A stretch of 64,000 nt of DNA, from positions 1,612,001-1,676,000 of the forward strand of contig NZ_CP163439.1 in assembly GCF_041052385.1 (NCBI RefSeq), given 5' to 3'. Positions 1 through 11,891 of this stretch are shown piece by piece. This stretch comes from Streptomyces sp. R28. GTDB lineage: Bacteria > Actinomycetota > Actinomycetes > Streptomycetales > Streptomycetaceae. The notes under the pieces were generated by a model, which saw nothing but the letters and a program-made list of their open reading frames with translations, made no database searches and had not been told where the DNA came from. Both the position numbers and the translations under genes were made by a program. Every line of letters starts with the position of its first letter. Positions within the stretch are counted from its first letter, which is position 1.

Positions 1-1391
1 GGGATGTTGCGGCCTTCGGCGAGGCGGGCGTTGGCCTCGTACCACTGCGGGCGCTCCCAGCCGTTCGCCTCCAGGAAGAAGGCGCCGTGCTCCTGCTGGC
101 GGGGGTGGAAGGGGCTGGTGCGGATCGGGCGCGGGTCGCCCGAGGGCTGGAGGGGGTGGAGGATGTCGTAGACCTCGACGAAGTTCTGGCAGTCGCGGGC
201 CAGCACGTACTCCGGGGCCAGTTGGTGCGGCTCGAAGCGGTTGACGTCGCACTCGTGCAGGTCGAAGGACGTGCAGTGCCCGTCGACCAGCCATTCGGCC
301 ATGGCCCGGCCGACGCCGGCGGAGTGGGTGACCCAGACGGCCTCGGCGACCCAGAAGCCCTTGACGTCCGGGGACTCGCCGAGGAGCGGGAAGTTGTCGG
401 TGGTGAAGGAGAACAGGCCGTTGATGCCCTCCTCCACCTTCGCCTCACCTGTCGCGGGGAGCAGGGACTGCGTCTCGGTCCAGGCGTCCTCGAAGTCCTC
501 CTCGGTGAACTTCAGAACCGACGGCATCTGGTCGGCCTCGTCCACGGAGAGGATGTCGTCGGCGGAGATCGGCATCGGGCGGTGGCCGTAGTAGCCGATG
601 CCGATGCCGTCGAAGCGGTCGCGGTAGTAGAGGTCGGCGTCCTGGTGGCGCAGGATCGGGCGGACCGCCTCCTCGGTCTGGCCGGCGAGGGCCGGGACGG
701 GGCCGGTCCAGGCGAGCTGGTGGGCGAGCGGGGTCAGCGGGAGGTTCATGCCGGCCATGCGGGCGATCTTCGGGCCCCAGATGCCGGCACAGCACACGAC
801 GATGTCGGCGGGGATCTCGCCCTGGTCGGTCAGGACGCCGGTCACCGCGCCGTCGGCACGCAGGACGTCCAGGACCTCATGGCGGGCCAGGAAGCGCACG
901 CCGCGCTCGGTGGCCCGGCGGATCTGCGCCTCGACGGCGAGGACGGCCTTGGCGAGGCCGTCGGTCGGGACGAGGAGGCCGCCGAGGACCTTGTCCCGGT
1001 TGACCAGCGGGTGCTGCTCGACGCACTCGTCGGCGCTCAGCAGCCGTGACTCGATGCCCCAGGCGGTGATCCAGCCGTGGCGGCGCCGCAGTTCCGTGAG
1101 GCGCTCCGGCGTGGTCGCCACTTCCAGCCCGCCGACCTGCAGGAAGCAGGGCTTGCCGTCGACGTCGAGGGAGCAGAACTTCTCGACGGTGTAGCGGGCC
1201 AACTCGGTCATGGTCTTGGAGGAGTTCGTCTGGAAGACCAGACCCGGGGCGTGCGAGCTCGACCCCCCGGTGGCCGGGAGCGGGCCCTGGTCGACCACGG
1301 TCACTTCGGTCCAGCCGCGCGCGGAGATCTCGTCCGCGAGTGCCGCACCGACGACTCCCGCTCCGATGATGACCACTCGGGGTCCCGCCAT
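1..1391 (-). CDS. FAD-dependent dimethylglycine/sarcosine dehydrogenase-like protein (C-terminal part off window)
   Basis: Only the first ~463 codons are present; the frame runs off the left edge. The protein opens with a Rossmann FAD fold (VVIIGAGVVGAALA, residues 6-19), followed by QGPLPATGGSSSHAPG, where a covalent-FAD His is commonly found in the DMGDH/SARDH family. The later stretch (GLFSFTTDNFPLLGESP) also fits that family, whose members are ~800 residues and end in GcvT-like folate-binding domains that would lie outside. The ATG is preceded by GGAGGTG at 7-nt spacing. Inferred role: oxidative N-demethylation of dimethylglycine or sarcosine, passing the methyl group to tetrahydrofolate. 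Its promoter region carries the paired 17-bp boxes of the betaine island. The exact substrate cannot be decided from the visible part. Confidence 0.85.
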   Translation of the reverse strand, partial: MAGPRVVIIGAGVVGAALADEISARGWTEVTVVDQGPLPATGGSSSHAPGLVFQTNSSKTMTELARYTVEKFCSLDVDGKPCFLQVGGLEVATTPERLTELRRRHGWITAWGIESRLLSADECVEQHPLVNRDKVLGGLLVPTDGLAKAVLAVEAQIRRATERGVRFLARHEVLDVLRADGAVTGVLTDQGEIPADIVVCCAGIWGPKIARMAGMNLPLTPLAHQLAWTGPVPALAGQTEEAVRPILRHQDADLYYRDRFDGIGIGYYGHRPMPISADDILSVDEADQMPSVLKFTEEDFEDAWTETQSLLPATGEAKVEEGINGLFSFTTDNFPLLGESPDVKGFWVAEAVWVTHSAGVGRAMAEWLVDGHCTSFDLHECDVNRFEPHQLAPEYVLARDCQNFVEVYDILHPLQPSGDPRPIRTSPFHPRQQEHGAFFLEANGWERPQWYEANARLAEGRNI

Positions 1392-1409
1392 CGCCGCACC
1401 TCCGGTTGA

Positions 1410-1445
1410 GTTGCTTTCTGCGCAACATGACTCAGGTTGCGCAAC
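1410..1445. promoter_or_regulatory. Paired 17-bp boxes upstream of the flavoprotein gene (putative IclR operator)
   Basis: Box 1 (1410-1426) reads GTTGCT-N5-CGCAAC. Box 2 (1429-1445) keeps the right half CGCAAC and contains the perfect dyad GTTGCGCAAC. The boxes start 19 bp apart, as at the other island promoters. They lie 19-54 bp upstream of the start codon, a position compatible with promoter control. Confidence 0.6.
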
Positions 1446-1539
1446 TCAATGTGCCTGCCGTGCAGGTGGGTGTCAAGAGGTCCGGTGACGTCGGAGAACG
1501 CTTGGAAACCGGCCTGGGAGAACGGCTCGGGGAACAGCA

Positions 1540-1585
1540 ATGCCCGGTGGGCGGTGCGCGTCCGTACGCACCACCCACCGGGCAT
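1540..1585 (-). terminator. Hairpin terminator of the betaine transporter operon
   Basis: A 19-bp stem with one G-U pair (1540-1558 with 1567-1585) encloses an 8-nt loop, 12 nt past the stop codon of the binding-protein gene. There is no long U tract, as is usual for streptomycete terminators. It separates the transporter operon from the independently promoted flavoprotein gene. Confidence 0.7.
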
Positions 1586-1596
1586 CCGTGAAGGGT

Positions 1597-2583
1597 CTAC
1601 TTGATCCAGGCGTCCACCTTGTCGCGGTTGGCCTCGACCCACTTCTTGGCCGCCGCCTCGGGGGTCATCTTGTCCACGGCGATGTACTTGGCCACGACGT
1701 TCTGGTCGTCGTTGGTCCAGGTGAAGTTCTTCACCAGGTCATAGGCGGGGCTGCCCGACTTGGCGAACTTCGCGCTGACGATCTTGTCCAGCTTGTACAC
1801 GGGGTAGTCGCAGTTCACCTTCTCGGCGTCGGCGTCGCAGCCCGTCTTGTACTCGGGCAGCTTGACCTTCTTCAGCGGCACCTCGGACATGAACCACTGC
1901 GGCTCGTAGAAGTAGCCGATCACCCATTCCTTGTCCTTCTCCGCCTTGCGGAAGGTCTGGATGAGGGCGGTCTCACTGCCCGCGTACACGACCTTGTAGT
2001 CCAGCTTCAGGTTCTTCACCAGGGCCTCGTCGTTGGTGACGAACGACGGGTCGCCGTCGAGGAGCTGGCCCTTGCCGCCGGACTCGGACGTCTTGAACTC
2101 GGCCGCGTACTTGTCGAGGTTGTTCCAGTCGAGGATGTCCGGGTGCGCCTTGGCCAGCCACGGCGGCACGTACCAACCGATGAGTCCTTCGTTGCCGGTC
2201 GGGCCAGCCTCGACGGCGGTCTTCTGGTCAGTGATGTACTTCTTCTTCAGGTCGTCGTGACCCCAGTTCTCGACGACGGCGTCGACCTCGCCCGTCCCGA
2301 AGCCCTGCCAGGCGATCTCTTCCTTCAGGTCCTTCTTGGTGACCTTGCAGCCGAGGTCCTGCTCCGCGACGTAGGCGAGGACGGCCGCGTTGGCCTCATA
2401 CCCCACCCACGGGTTGACCGCGAGGTTGAAGGTGCCGCACTTGCCGGAGCCGCCCGAGCCGCCGGCATCCGAGGAGCTGTCTCCGACCTTCGCACCACCG
2501 CAGGCGGAGAGGGTCAGTCCGATAACAGCTACGCCCGCTATGCCGGCCGCGCCGACTCTCCACTGTCTTGCTTGCCTTGCCAT
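1597..2583 (-). CDS. Glycine betaine/proline-type ABC transporter substrate-binding lipoprotein (OpuAC/ProX-like)
   Basis: The protein has 328 residues. A lipoprotein signal ends in the lipobox LTLSAC, with Cys28 as the lipidated residue. The mature part has the OpuAC fold hallmarks of quaternary-ammonium binders: the NPWVGYEANAAVLAYVAEQDLG opening and many aromatic residues (W, Y, F) likely to form the cation-pi cage. It is the last gene of an operon, 13 nt after the permease gene, with an AAGGAG ribosome site. Role: capture of glycine betaine or a related quaternary amine outside the membrane. The neighbouring catabolic genes suggest uptake for growth as well as, or instead of, osmoprotection. 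Confidence 0.92.
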   Translation of the reverse strand: MARQARQWRVGAAGIAGVAVIGLTLSACGGAKVGDSSSDAGGSGGSGKCGTFNLAVNPWVGYEANAAVLAYVAEQDLGCKVTKKDLKEEIAWQGFGTGEVDAVVENWGHDDLKKKYITDQKTAVEAGPTGNEGLIGWYVPPWLAKAHPDILDWNNLDKYAAEFKTSESGGKGQLLDGDPSFVTNDEALVKNLKLDYKVVYAGSETALIQTFRKAEKDKEWVIGYFYEPQWFMSEVPLKKVKLPEYKTGCDADAEKVNCDYPVYKLDKIVSAKFAKSGSPAYDLVKNFTWTNDDQNVVAKYIAVDKMTPEAAAKKWVEANRDKVDAWIK

Positions 2584-2596
2584 GGTCAGTTGCTCC

Positions 2597-4614
2597 TTAC
2601 GCGCTGGTACGCCGCGCCGCTGCCTGAGTGATCCGGTCGAACATGACTCCGAGAAGGACGATGGCCAGCCCTGCGGCGAGCCCCTTCCCGAACAGCTGCC
2701 CCTGCGAGAAGCCGGCCACGACGTCGTAGCCGAGGGCGCCCGCGCCCACGAGGCCGCCCACCACCACCATCGACAGCACGTAGATCAGGCCCTGGTTGGT
2801 CGCGAGAGTCAGGGCGCCGCGTGCCATCGGCAGCTGAACCTTGGTGATGATCTGCCAGGTGTTGCACCCTGTGGAGGTGGCCGCCTCCACGGTCGTCGCG
2901 GGCACGTTCCGCACCCCGTCCGCGATGATCTTCATGGCGACGGGGGCCGCGTAGACCACGGCGGCGACGATCGCCGTGAAGCGGGTCGCGCCGAACAGCG
3001 CGAGGAACGGCACGAGATAGACGAACGGCGGCATGACCTGTGCCGCGTCCAGGCTGGGCCGCAGCAGCCGGTCCACCAGCGCGCTGCGTCCCATCCACAC
3101 GCCGAAGACGACGCCGAGCAGCATCACGAGCACCGTGGCGACAAGGGTGGACGCCAGCGTGGTCATGGCGTCCGACCACACGCCGGTGCCGACCAGCAGA
3201 CCCACGCAGACGGCCGTGGTGATACCGGCGCGCCAGCCGCCGAGGACTACGGCGAGTGCGATCAGTGCCGCGCCGACGAGCCACCACGGGGAGTCCGTGA
3301 GCAGCGCCTGGAACGGGTTGAGCAGACTGTTGGTGAGGGCGTCCCGGAAGGCGTTGGTGACGCCCGAGAGGTTGTCCTGCACCCAGGTGGTCACGCTGTC
3401 CGCCGTGCTCCTGATGGTGCTGCCGGTGCTCCCCTCGCCGGGGAACTCCGCGGCCCACAGATAGGTGTGGGACAGATAGGCCAGGACCGCCGTGACCGCC
3501 GCACCTGCCGCCAGCAGCGGGCGTCGCCAGGTGATGAAGCGGTTCTTCGAAAAGCGGGCGGTCTCCTCGCGTGCGCTCGCCGCGGTGGTGACCCGGTCCA
3601 GCACGATGGCCATGACGACGATGGCCAGACCCGCGTTGAAGGCCGTGCCGACGTCCAGCGTCTGGAGCGCCTGGACGACGGTCTTGCCGAGGCCGGGCGC
3701 GTCGATCAGGGCGGCGATGGTCACCATGGCCAGGGCGGCCATGATGGTCTGGTTGACGCCCATCACCACGGTCCGCTTGGACATCGGCAGCAGGACCTTC
3801 ATGAGGGACTGCCGTCGCGTGGCACCCAGCGAGTCGGCCGCCTCCACCGTCGTCTCCGGGACGGAGCGGATGGCGTGCGCGGTGATGCGGATCGTCGGCG
3901 GCGCCGCGTAGATCAGCGTGGCGATCGTGGCGGAGGCCGGGCCGATCTGGAAGAACAGCGTCAGCGGTGCCAGGTAGACGAAGGTCGGCATGGTCTGCAT
4001 GAGGTCCAGGAAGGGCGTCACGAACCGGTTGAACCGGTCGGACAGCCCCGCCCACACACCTAGCGGGATCGCGAACACCAGCGCCACGAAGACTGCGGAG
4101 ACGGTGAGCGCCAGCGTGTCCATGCTCTCCTGCCACAGACCCTGCAGGCCCAGGAAGGTGAAGCCGGCCACCGCCAGCAGCGCGACCCGCCAGTTGCCGA
4201 CGGCCCAGGAGACATAGCCCGCGATGCCGACGACACCGAGCCAGCCGATCTGCGGCACGGGCCGGCCGGCGGACGGCTGTGAGATCAGCTCCTGGACGAA
4301 GGTCACCAGGGAGTCGATGACCAGGCGGATCTCGTTGAAGAAGTACAGGAACAGCGGGTTGGAGTTGCGGTTCGCGCCGATGGAGTCGTTGACGTCGTTG
4401 AACCACCGGTGCAGATCGGTCAGGTCGGCCGCCGCCAGGGCCAGGTTCTGCTTGCCGCGCAGCACCAGGAACAGCACCAGCCAGCCGACCAGGATCGCGG
4501 CCACCAGCATGGACCGGCTGACCCTGCGCACACCCTTGGCGGGAGCGGGCTGCTCGACGGCCCCGCTCGTCTGCGGTTTCTCCGGTTTCTCCGTCTTCTC
4601 CACGGCGACGGTCA

Positions 4615-4615
<1 letters not shown>
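2597..4615 (-). CDS. Double-length glycine betaine ABC transporter permease (two fused OpuAB-type domains)
   Basis: The 672-residue protein contains two complete BPD_transp_1 domains. Each has its own cytoplasmic EAA loop: TTVEAADSLGATRRQ near residue 260 and TTVEAATSTGCNTWQ near 580. Typical OpuAB/ProW permeases are 280-350 residues with one domain and act as dimers, so here the dimer appears as one chain. The N-terminal ~40 residues are polar and Lys/Glu/Pro-rich. The start ATG at 4615 shares one base with the TGA of the ATPase gene and follows AGGAAGG; a GTG directly upstream (4618) is the alternative. The overlap indicates translational coupling. Confidence 0.92.
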
Positions 4616-7190
<2,575 letters not shown>

Positions 7191-7215
7191 GCGCCGAGCC
7201 TTTCAACCGAAATTC

Positions 7216-7251
7216 GTTGCGCATCGTGCACCCGATTGCTTGTGGTGGAAC
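7216..7251. promoter_or_regulatory. Paired 17-bp boxes, aldehyde dehydrogenase side (putative IclR operator)
   Basis: Box 1 (7216-7232) is GTTGCG-N5-TGCACC. Box 2 (7235-7251) is the weaker ATTGCT-N5-TGGAAC. The boxes are 19 bp apart start to start, 26 bp upstream of the GTG of the aldehyde dehydrogenase gene. Box 2 on its own would not be convincing; the fixed pitch supports it. Confidence 0.45.
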
Positions 7252-7359
7252 ACCCTGGCGAATAACGCAGACCCGCGTCAAGGGGTTGGCCGGTGACGAT
7301 TTGACCATGCGATCACTTGCCCGGCCACCCTTGACCGCAGGCGGCGCCGAGCCGACCAT

Positions 7360-7395
7360 GTTGCGTATCGCTCACCATGTTGTGCAATGCGCACC
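7360..7395. promoter_or_regulatory. Paired 17-bp boxes, purU side (putative IclR operator)
   Basis: GTTGCG-N5-CTCACC at 7360-7376 and GTTGTG-N5-CGCACC at 7379-7395 are exactly 19 bp apart. They end 13 bp before the purU start codon, so they probably overlap or follow the promoter, which would suit repression. Confidence 0.55.
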
Positions 7396-7408
7396 GACGG
7401 AGGCCGAC

Positions 7409-8290
7409 GTGTCCCCTAAGTTCCCTCGACCGCACCCTGGCCGTGAGTACGTCCTCACCCTCTCCTGTCCGGACAGCACGGGACTGGTGCACGCCGTGAG
7501 CGGCTATCTCGTCAGGAACTCCGGCAACATCCTGGAAAGCCAGCAGTTCGACGACCGACTTCAGGACCGCTTCTTCATGCGGGTCCACTTCGACGTTTCG
7601 GATCCGAATGTCGAGCTGGAAAAACTGCGTGACCGATTCGGTCCCGTGGCCCAGGCCTACGGCATCACCTGGACCCTCAGCGAAGCGGCCACGCCGACCC
7701 GGACACTGATCATGGTGTCCAGGTTCGGCCACTGCCTGAACGACCTGCTCTTCCGCCGGCGCACCGGCGCCCTCAACATCGAGATCCCCGCGATCGTCTC
7801 CAACCACCGGGACTTCGAAGGGCTCGCGGAGACCTACGGCATCCCCTTCCACCACATCCCGGTGACCCGGGACACCAAGCCCGAGGCCGAGGCACGGCTG
7901 CTGGAGCTGGTGCGTGAGCTGGACGTCGACCTGGTGGTGCTGGCCCGCTACATGCAGGTCCTCTCCGACGACCTGTGCAAGGAGCTGGAGGGCCGCGCCA
8001 TCAACATCCATCACTCCTTCCTCCCCAGCTTCAAGGGAGCGCGCCCCTACGAGCAGGCCTACCGGCGCGGGGTGAAGCTCGTCGGCGCGACGGCGCACTA
8101 TGTGACGCCCGACCTGGACGAGGGGCAGATCATCGAGCAGGACGTGGTCCGGGTGGACCACTCACTCGACCCCGGCGACCTGGTCACGGTCGGGCGGGAT
8201 GTGGAGGCGCAGGTGCTCGCGCACGCGGTGAAGTGGCACAGCGAGAGCCGCGTGATGGTCGACGGCAACCGCACGGTGGTCTTCCGCTGA
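7409..8290 (+). CDS. purU: Formyltetrahydrofolate deformylase
   Basis: The 293-residue protein has an N-terminal ACT domain (about 13-90) and a formyltransferase-fold catalytic domain (about 97-290). Catalytic residues Asn199 and His201 lie in INIHHSFLP and Asp237 in TPDLDEG. PurU hydrolyses 10-formyl-THF to THF and formate. In Arthrobacter, purU is linked to dimethylglycine/sarcosine oxidation genes, where it frees THF loaded with methyl groups; the same role fits here. The GTG start at 7409 is chosen because GGAGG lies 6 nt upstream; the open frame continues further upstream without a supported start. It ends at a strong terminator. Confidence 0.95.
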   Translation: MSPKFPRPHPGREYVLTLSCPDSTGLVHAVSGYLVRNSGNILESQQFDDRLQDRFFMRVHFDVSDPNVELEKLRDRFGPVAQAYGITWTLSEAATPTRTLIMVSRFGHCLNDLLFRRRTGALNIEIPAIVSNHRDFEGLAETYGIPFHHIPVTRDTKPEAEARLLELVRELDVDLVVLARYMQVLSDDLCKELEGRAINIHHSFLPSFKGARPYEQAYRRGVKLVGATAHYVTPDLDEGQIIEQDVVRVDHSLDPGDLVTVGRDVEAQVLAHAVKWHSESRVMVDGNRTVVFR

Positions 8291-8300
8291 GCCGCACCAC

Positions 8301-8331
8301 AAAGGGGGGACCGGGTTCCGGTCCCCCCTTT
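8301..8331. terminator. Bidirectional terminator between purU and the alpha/beta hydrolase gene
   Basis: A perfect 14-bp stem (AAAGGGGGGACCGG paired with its complement, 8301-8314 and 8318-8331) has a GTT loop and A/T runs at both bases. It therefore works as a U-tailed terminator for purU and in reverse for the convergent hydrolase operon. Confidence 0.85.
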
Positions 8332-8375
8332 GTCGCATTCGACTCGTATACGACCCAGTGCGCGCCGCCCCCAGG

Positions 8376-9218
8376 TCACGAAGGCTGTTGGAGGAAGGCG
8401 ATGAGCGCGGCCGTGAGCTGCGCGGGGGCGTCCTCCTGGACGAGGTGGCCCGCGCCGGGGATCGGTTCGAATCGCGCGCCTGGGACGAGAGCGGCGAGCT
8501 CGCGCCCCTTCGCCACCGGGATCCAGGTGTCGTCCTCGCCCCAGCAGACGAGCGTGGGGATGCCGATCCCGGTGTAGTGGTCCTGGATCTCGTCGGTGTA
8601 GCGCTGGTCCGCCTGGGCGATCTGCCGGTAGAAGGCCGCCTGGCCGGGGCCGTCGAGCCAGGGCTCGACGAGCCGGTCGAGGACCGCGGGGTGAAGGCCC
8701 GGGCTGCTGGCGGACCCGACGTACTCGCGCACCAGCGCGCCGTGCAGGGCGGGCGGTAGCCGCTCGAACACGTCGGCGTGCTCGCCGACGAGCCGGAAGA
8801 ACGGGGATCCCCACGGTGCCAGTGCGACCGGATCCACCACGGCGAGGGCCCGGTAGCGGGCGCCGTGCAGCAGATGCGCCCGCAGGGCGACGGCGCCGCC
8901 GAAGTCGTGGGCGACCACGAGGGGTTCCGCAAGGCCCCAGTGGGCCAGGAGTTCGGTGAAAACACGGCCCTGCGCGGCCAGGGACACGTCCTGTCCCGCC
9001 GCCTTCTCGGAGGTTCCGTAGCCGGGCATGTCCCAGACGAACACCTGGTGGTGACGGGCGAGCGAGCGGGCGACGGCACGCCAGACGTACGACGAGAAGG
9101 GGGTGCCGTGCAGCAGGACGACCGGCGGCCGACCGGGCGGCCCCAGCCGGTCCCAGCGGACGTCACCTGCCGTGCTGGTGAAGGTTCGGGTCAGCTGCCA
9201 GTCGGTGTCGGTCGCCAT
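8376..9218 (-). CDS. Alpha/beta-fold hydrolase with Asp nucleophile (dehalogenase/epoxide-hydrolase type)
   Basis: The 280-residue alpha/beta hydrolase has the oxyanion-hole motif HGTP (37-40), the nucleophile elbow AHDFGG with Asp105 where esterases have Ser, a GEDDTW acid region and His258 in PGAGHLVQED. An Asp nucleophile is the mark of haloalkane and haloacetate dehalogenases and epoxide hydrolases, which form an alkyl-enzyme ester. It is the last gene of the GMC oxidoreductase-MetF operon, 12 nt after the MetF-like gene, with GAGAAGG before the ATG. Its substrate in a choline/betaine operon is unknown; cleavage of a choline-derived ester or a C1 side product is speculative. Confidence 0.85.
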   Translation of the reverse strand: MATDTDWQLTRTFTSTAGDVRWDRLGPPGRPPVVLLHGTPFSSYVWRAVARSLARHHQVFVWDMPGYGTSEKAAGQDVSLAAQGRVFTELLAHWGLAEPLVVAHDFGGAVALRAHLLHGARYRALAVVDPVALAPWGSPFFRLVGEHADVFERLPPALHGALVREYVGSASSPGLHPAVLDRLVEPWLDGPGQAAFYRQIAQADQRYTDEIQDHYTGIGIPTLVCWGEDDTWIPVAKGRELAALVPGARFEPIPGAGHLVQEDAPAQLTAALIAFLQQPS

Positions 9219-9230
9219 CCTTCTCCCGGT

Positions 9231-10067
9231 TCAGCCGCCCAGCCGGTCCAGCAGCGCGCGGCGCCACTGCTCCGTCTCGGCGATCTGGTTGAAGGTGAAC
9301 AGGTGCAGGCCCGCCACCCCCGCCGAGGGTGCGGTGAGGGCCTCCTCCGCGCGGGTCAGCAGCCGATCGGGGGCATACCCTCCAGGAGCCGCGAAACGCG
9401 CGAACCACGAGGCGTGCTTCGTCAGGAAGCGCGTCGACTCCCCCACCCCGATCTTCGTGGCCATCGCCAGCAGCTTCGCCCGCTGCACGGGCCCCGCGAT
9501 GCCCACCTGGACCGGCAGGGCGACCCCCCGCCGCCGTATACGAAAGATCCAGTCCCCCAGCACCCGTGGGTCGAAGCACAGGTTGCTCACGATGTACGTG
9601 GCGTGCTCGCGCTTGTCCCACATCGCCTGGATGGTGACGTCGTCGTGGATGAGCGGATGGCTCTCGGGGTAGCCGGTGACGCCGACGTGGGCGAAGGGGC
9701 CGCCCAGCTCGCTCAGCCTGCGCAGCACCGGCAGCGCCCCGTCGTAGACGCCGGCGGGCGGATCGGAGTCGCCGGCCGGCACGAAGACGTCGTCCACGCC
9801 CGCCTCGCGGAGCCGGTCCGCGACCTCTTTCAGGTGCAGGTCGTCCCGCAGCAGCCGCGCCGGCACATGCGGGACGACCCGGTAGCCGTGCGCCGCCAGC
9901 CGGCCGGTCAGGTCGAGGGTCGGTTCCAGGCCCTTGACCGGCGACGCCGTCACGGTGACGACGACGTCGCGCGGGACATGGGCGAGCACCTTGTCCTCGG
10001 TCGCCTTCGCGGGCAGCACCTCGTAGCGGACGCTGTCCAGCAGCGCCCGGAGCCCTGTGGTTCCCAA
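9231..10067 (-). CDS. Methylenetetrahydrofolate reductase-like protein
   Basis: The 278-residue MetF-fold (TIM-barrel flavoprotein) protein carries family features VTVTASPVKGLEPT, FVPAGDSDPPAGVY (FAD/folate region) and a C-terminal GLHLFTFNQI resembling the MetF ending. MetF reduces 5,10-methylene-THF to 5-methyl-THF, or runs in reverse in C1 catabolism. Its place inside the betaine operon, 3 nt after the GMC gene, suggests it handles methylene-THF from dimethylglycine/sarcosine demethylation rather than serving as the housekeeping MetF. The start is a TTG at 10067 with GGAG 9 nt before it; the N-terminus looks slightly short for MetF. A methyltetrahydrofolate-linked demethylase role is possible. 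Confidence 0.8.
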   Translation of the reverse strand: MGTTGLRALLDSVRYEVLPAKATEDKVLAHVPRDVVVTVTASPVKGLEPTLDLTGRLAAHGYRVVPHVPARLLRDDLHLKEVADRLREAGVDDVFVPAGDSDPPAGVYDGALPVLRRLSELGGPFAHVGVTGYPESHPLIHDDVTIQAMWDKREHATYIVSNLCFDPRVLGDWIFRIRRRGVALPVQVGIAGPVQRAKLLAMATKIGVGESTRFLTKHASWFARFAAPGGYAPDRLLTRAEEALTAPSAGVAGLHLFTFNQIAETEQWRRALLDRLGG

Positions 10068-10070
10068 CGC

Positions 10071-11741
10071 CTACTCCGCCTGCTTCTGGACGTCACGGTG
10101 GCGGTAGTACGCGGCCTTCGACGGCGCGAGCGGCTCCTTGCCGAGGATCAGGTCGGCGGCCTTTTCTGCGATCATCATCACGGGAGCATAGATGTTGCCG
10201 TTGGTGACGTAGGGCATCACCGACGCGTCCACCACGCGCAGGCCCTCCACACCGTGCACCCGCATGCTGGCGGGGTCGACGACGGCCATCTCGTCGGTGC
10301 CCATCTTGCAGGTGCAGGACGGGTGCAGGGCGGTCTCGCCCTCCTTCGCGACCCAGGCGAGGATCTCCTCGTCCGTCTCCACCTTCGGGCCGGGCGAGAC
10401 CTCACCGCCGTTGTAGGGGGCGAGCGCGGGCTGGTTGAGGAGCCGCCGCGCCACCCGGATCGCCTCGACCCATTCGCGGCGGTCCTGCTCGGTGGAGAGG
10501 TAGTTGAAGCGCAGCGCCGGGTGTTCGCGCGGGTCCTTGCTCTTGATCTTCACCGAGCCGATGGCGTCCGAGTACATGGGTCCGACGTGGACCTGGTAGC
10601 CGTGACCGCCGGCGGGCGAGGAGCCGTCGTAACGGACCGCGATCGGCAGGAAGTGGAACATCAGGTTGGGGTAGTCGACGTCCTCGTTGCTGCGGGCGAA
10701 GCCGCCGGCCTCGAAGTGGTTGGTGGCGGCCGGGCCCTTGCGGAAGAGCCACTGCAGTCCGATGAAGGGGGCGCGCCACTTCGCCATGTACGGCTGCATG
10801 GAGACGGGTTGCCTGCAGGCGTACTGGACGTAGACCTCCAGGTGGTCCTGCATGTTCTCGCCGACGCCCGGGAGGTCGTGGACGACGTCGACGCCGAGGG
10901 CGCGCAGTTCCTCGGCATTGCCGACGCCGGAGAGCTGGAGCAGCTGCGGGGAGTTGACGGCGCCGCCGCAGAGGATGACCTCCCCGGCGCGGACCTGCTG
11001 GAGCGCGCCCCGGCCGCGCCGGTACTCGACGCCGACGGCGCGCTTGCCCTCGAAGAGGACGCGGGTGACGAGGGAGCGGGTCCTGACGGTCAGGTTCGGC
11101 CGCTTCATCGCGGGCTTGAGGTACGCCTTCGAGGCCGACAGTCGGCGACCGCGGTGGACATTGCGGTCGAACTTCGCGAAGCCTTCCTGCCGGTAGCCGT
11201 TGACGTCGTCCGTGGGCGCGTAGCCCGCTTCCTGGGTGGCTTTGAGGAAGGCGCCGAAGAGAGGGTTGGTCGCCGGGCCGCGTTCGAGGACGAGGGGGCC
11301 GTCGTGGCCGCGGAACTCGTCGTCCGGGTCGGCGGCCAGACAGTTCTCCATGCGCCGGAAGTACGGCAGACAGTGGGCGTAGTCCCAGGTCTCCATGCCG
11401 GGGTCGGCCGCCCATCGCTCGTAGTCCATGGGGTTGCCGCGCTGGAAGATCATGCCGTTGATGCTGCTGGAGCCGCCCAGCACCTTGCCGCGCGCGTGGT
11501 AGACGCGCCGGCCGCCCATGTGGGGCTCGGGTTCGGACTCGTACTTCCAGTCGTAGAACCGGCTGCCGATCGGGTAGGTCAGCGCCGCGGGCATGTGGAT
11601 GAAGACATCCCACGGGTAGTCCGACCGGCCCGCCTCCAGGACCAGCACCCGGTTGGCCGGGTCGGCGGAGAGCCTGTTCGCCAGTGCACTGCCCGCCGAA
11701 CCGCCACCGACGATGACGAAGTCGTACTGCAGGGGAGCCAT
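10071..11741 (-). CDS. betA: GMC-family flavoprotein, choline dehydrogenase-like
   Basis: The 556-residue protein has an FAD-binding [14 protein letters not shown] near the N-terminus, the GMC signature [14 protein letters not shown], and a C-terminal active site with His in [11 protein letters not shown] and Asn in [21 protein letters not shown]. The length and the [17 protein letters not shown] pair match bacterial BetA enzymes that oxidise choline to betaine aldehyde; other alcohol-oxidising GMC proteins remain possible. The ATG at 11741 is preceded by GAGG and starts the FAD fold correctly. First gene of a three-gene operon, divergent from the IclR regulator. Confidence 0.87.
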   Translation of the reverse strand: MAPLQYDFVIVGGGSAGSALANRLSADPANRVLVLEAGRSDYPWDVFIHMPAALTYPIGSRFYDWKYESEPEPHMGGRRVYHARGKVLGGSSSINGMIFQRGNPMDYERWAADPGMETWDYAHCLPYFRRMENCLAADPDDEFRGHDGPLVLERGPATNPLFGAFLKATQEAGYAPTDDVNGYRQEGFAKFDRNVHRGRRLSASKAYLKPAMKRPNLTVRTRSLVTRVLFEGKRAVGVEYRRGRGALQQVRAGEVILCGGAVNSPQLLQLSGVGNAEELRALGVDVVHDLPGVGENMQDHLEVYVQYACRQPVSMQPYMAKWRAPFIGLQWLFRKGPAATNHFEAGGFARSNEDVDYPNLMFHFLPIAVRYDGSSPAGGHGYQVHVGPMYSDAIGSVKIKSKDPREHPALRFNYLSTEQDRREWVEAIRVARRLLNQPALAPYNGGEVSPGPKVETDEEILAWVAKEGETALHPSCTCKMGTDEMAVVDPASMRVHGVEGLRVVDASVMPYVTNGNIYAPVMMIAEKAADLILGKEPLAPSKAAYYRHRDVQKQAE

Positions 11742-11790
11742 AGTGCCTCGTCTCGCTCGCGCCGTAGATGTGCGAGGCATGCTAGACCCG

Positions 11791-11826
11791 GTCGCGCCAT
11801 ACGCACCAGGTTGCGAACGACGCAAC
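11791..11826. promoter_or_regulatory. Paired 17-bp boxes between betA-like and IclR genes (best-conserved operator)
   Basis: Box 1 (11791-11807) is GTCGCG-N5-CGCACC and box 2 (11810-11826) is the perfect GTTGCG-N5-CGCAAC, with starts 19 bp apart. The pair lies ~50 bp before the GMC start codon and ~65 bp before the IclR start, so it can control both genes and provide autoregulation. Confidence 0.65.
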
Positions 11827-11854
11827 TTCCGAGGCCTCGTTTCAACGGCATTAC

Positions 11855-11891
11855 TTGCAGTGGTGTTGTTTACTACGCGTATAGTTTCACT
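11855..11891 (+). promoter_or_regulatory. Leaderless promoter of the IclR gene
   Basis: The -10 element TATAGT (11880-11885) lies 6 nt before the GTG start, with a TTGCAG -35-like hexamer at 11855-11860 (19-nt spacer). There is no ribosome-binding site, so transcription probably begins at the first base of the GTG. Confidence 0.6.

Noticed and set aside
2390..4406. Long open frames on both strands over the permease (557 and 606 codons)
   Set aside because: They are out-of-frame shadows of the well-supported permease gene and have no domains, only His/Arg/Gly-rich text.
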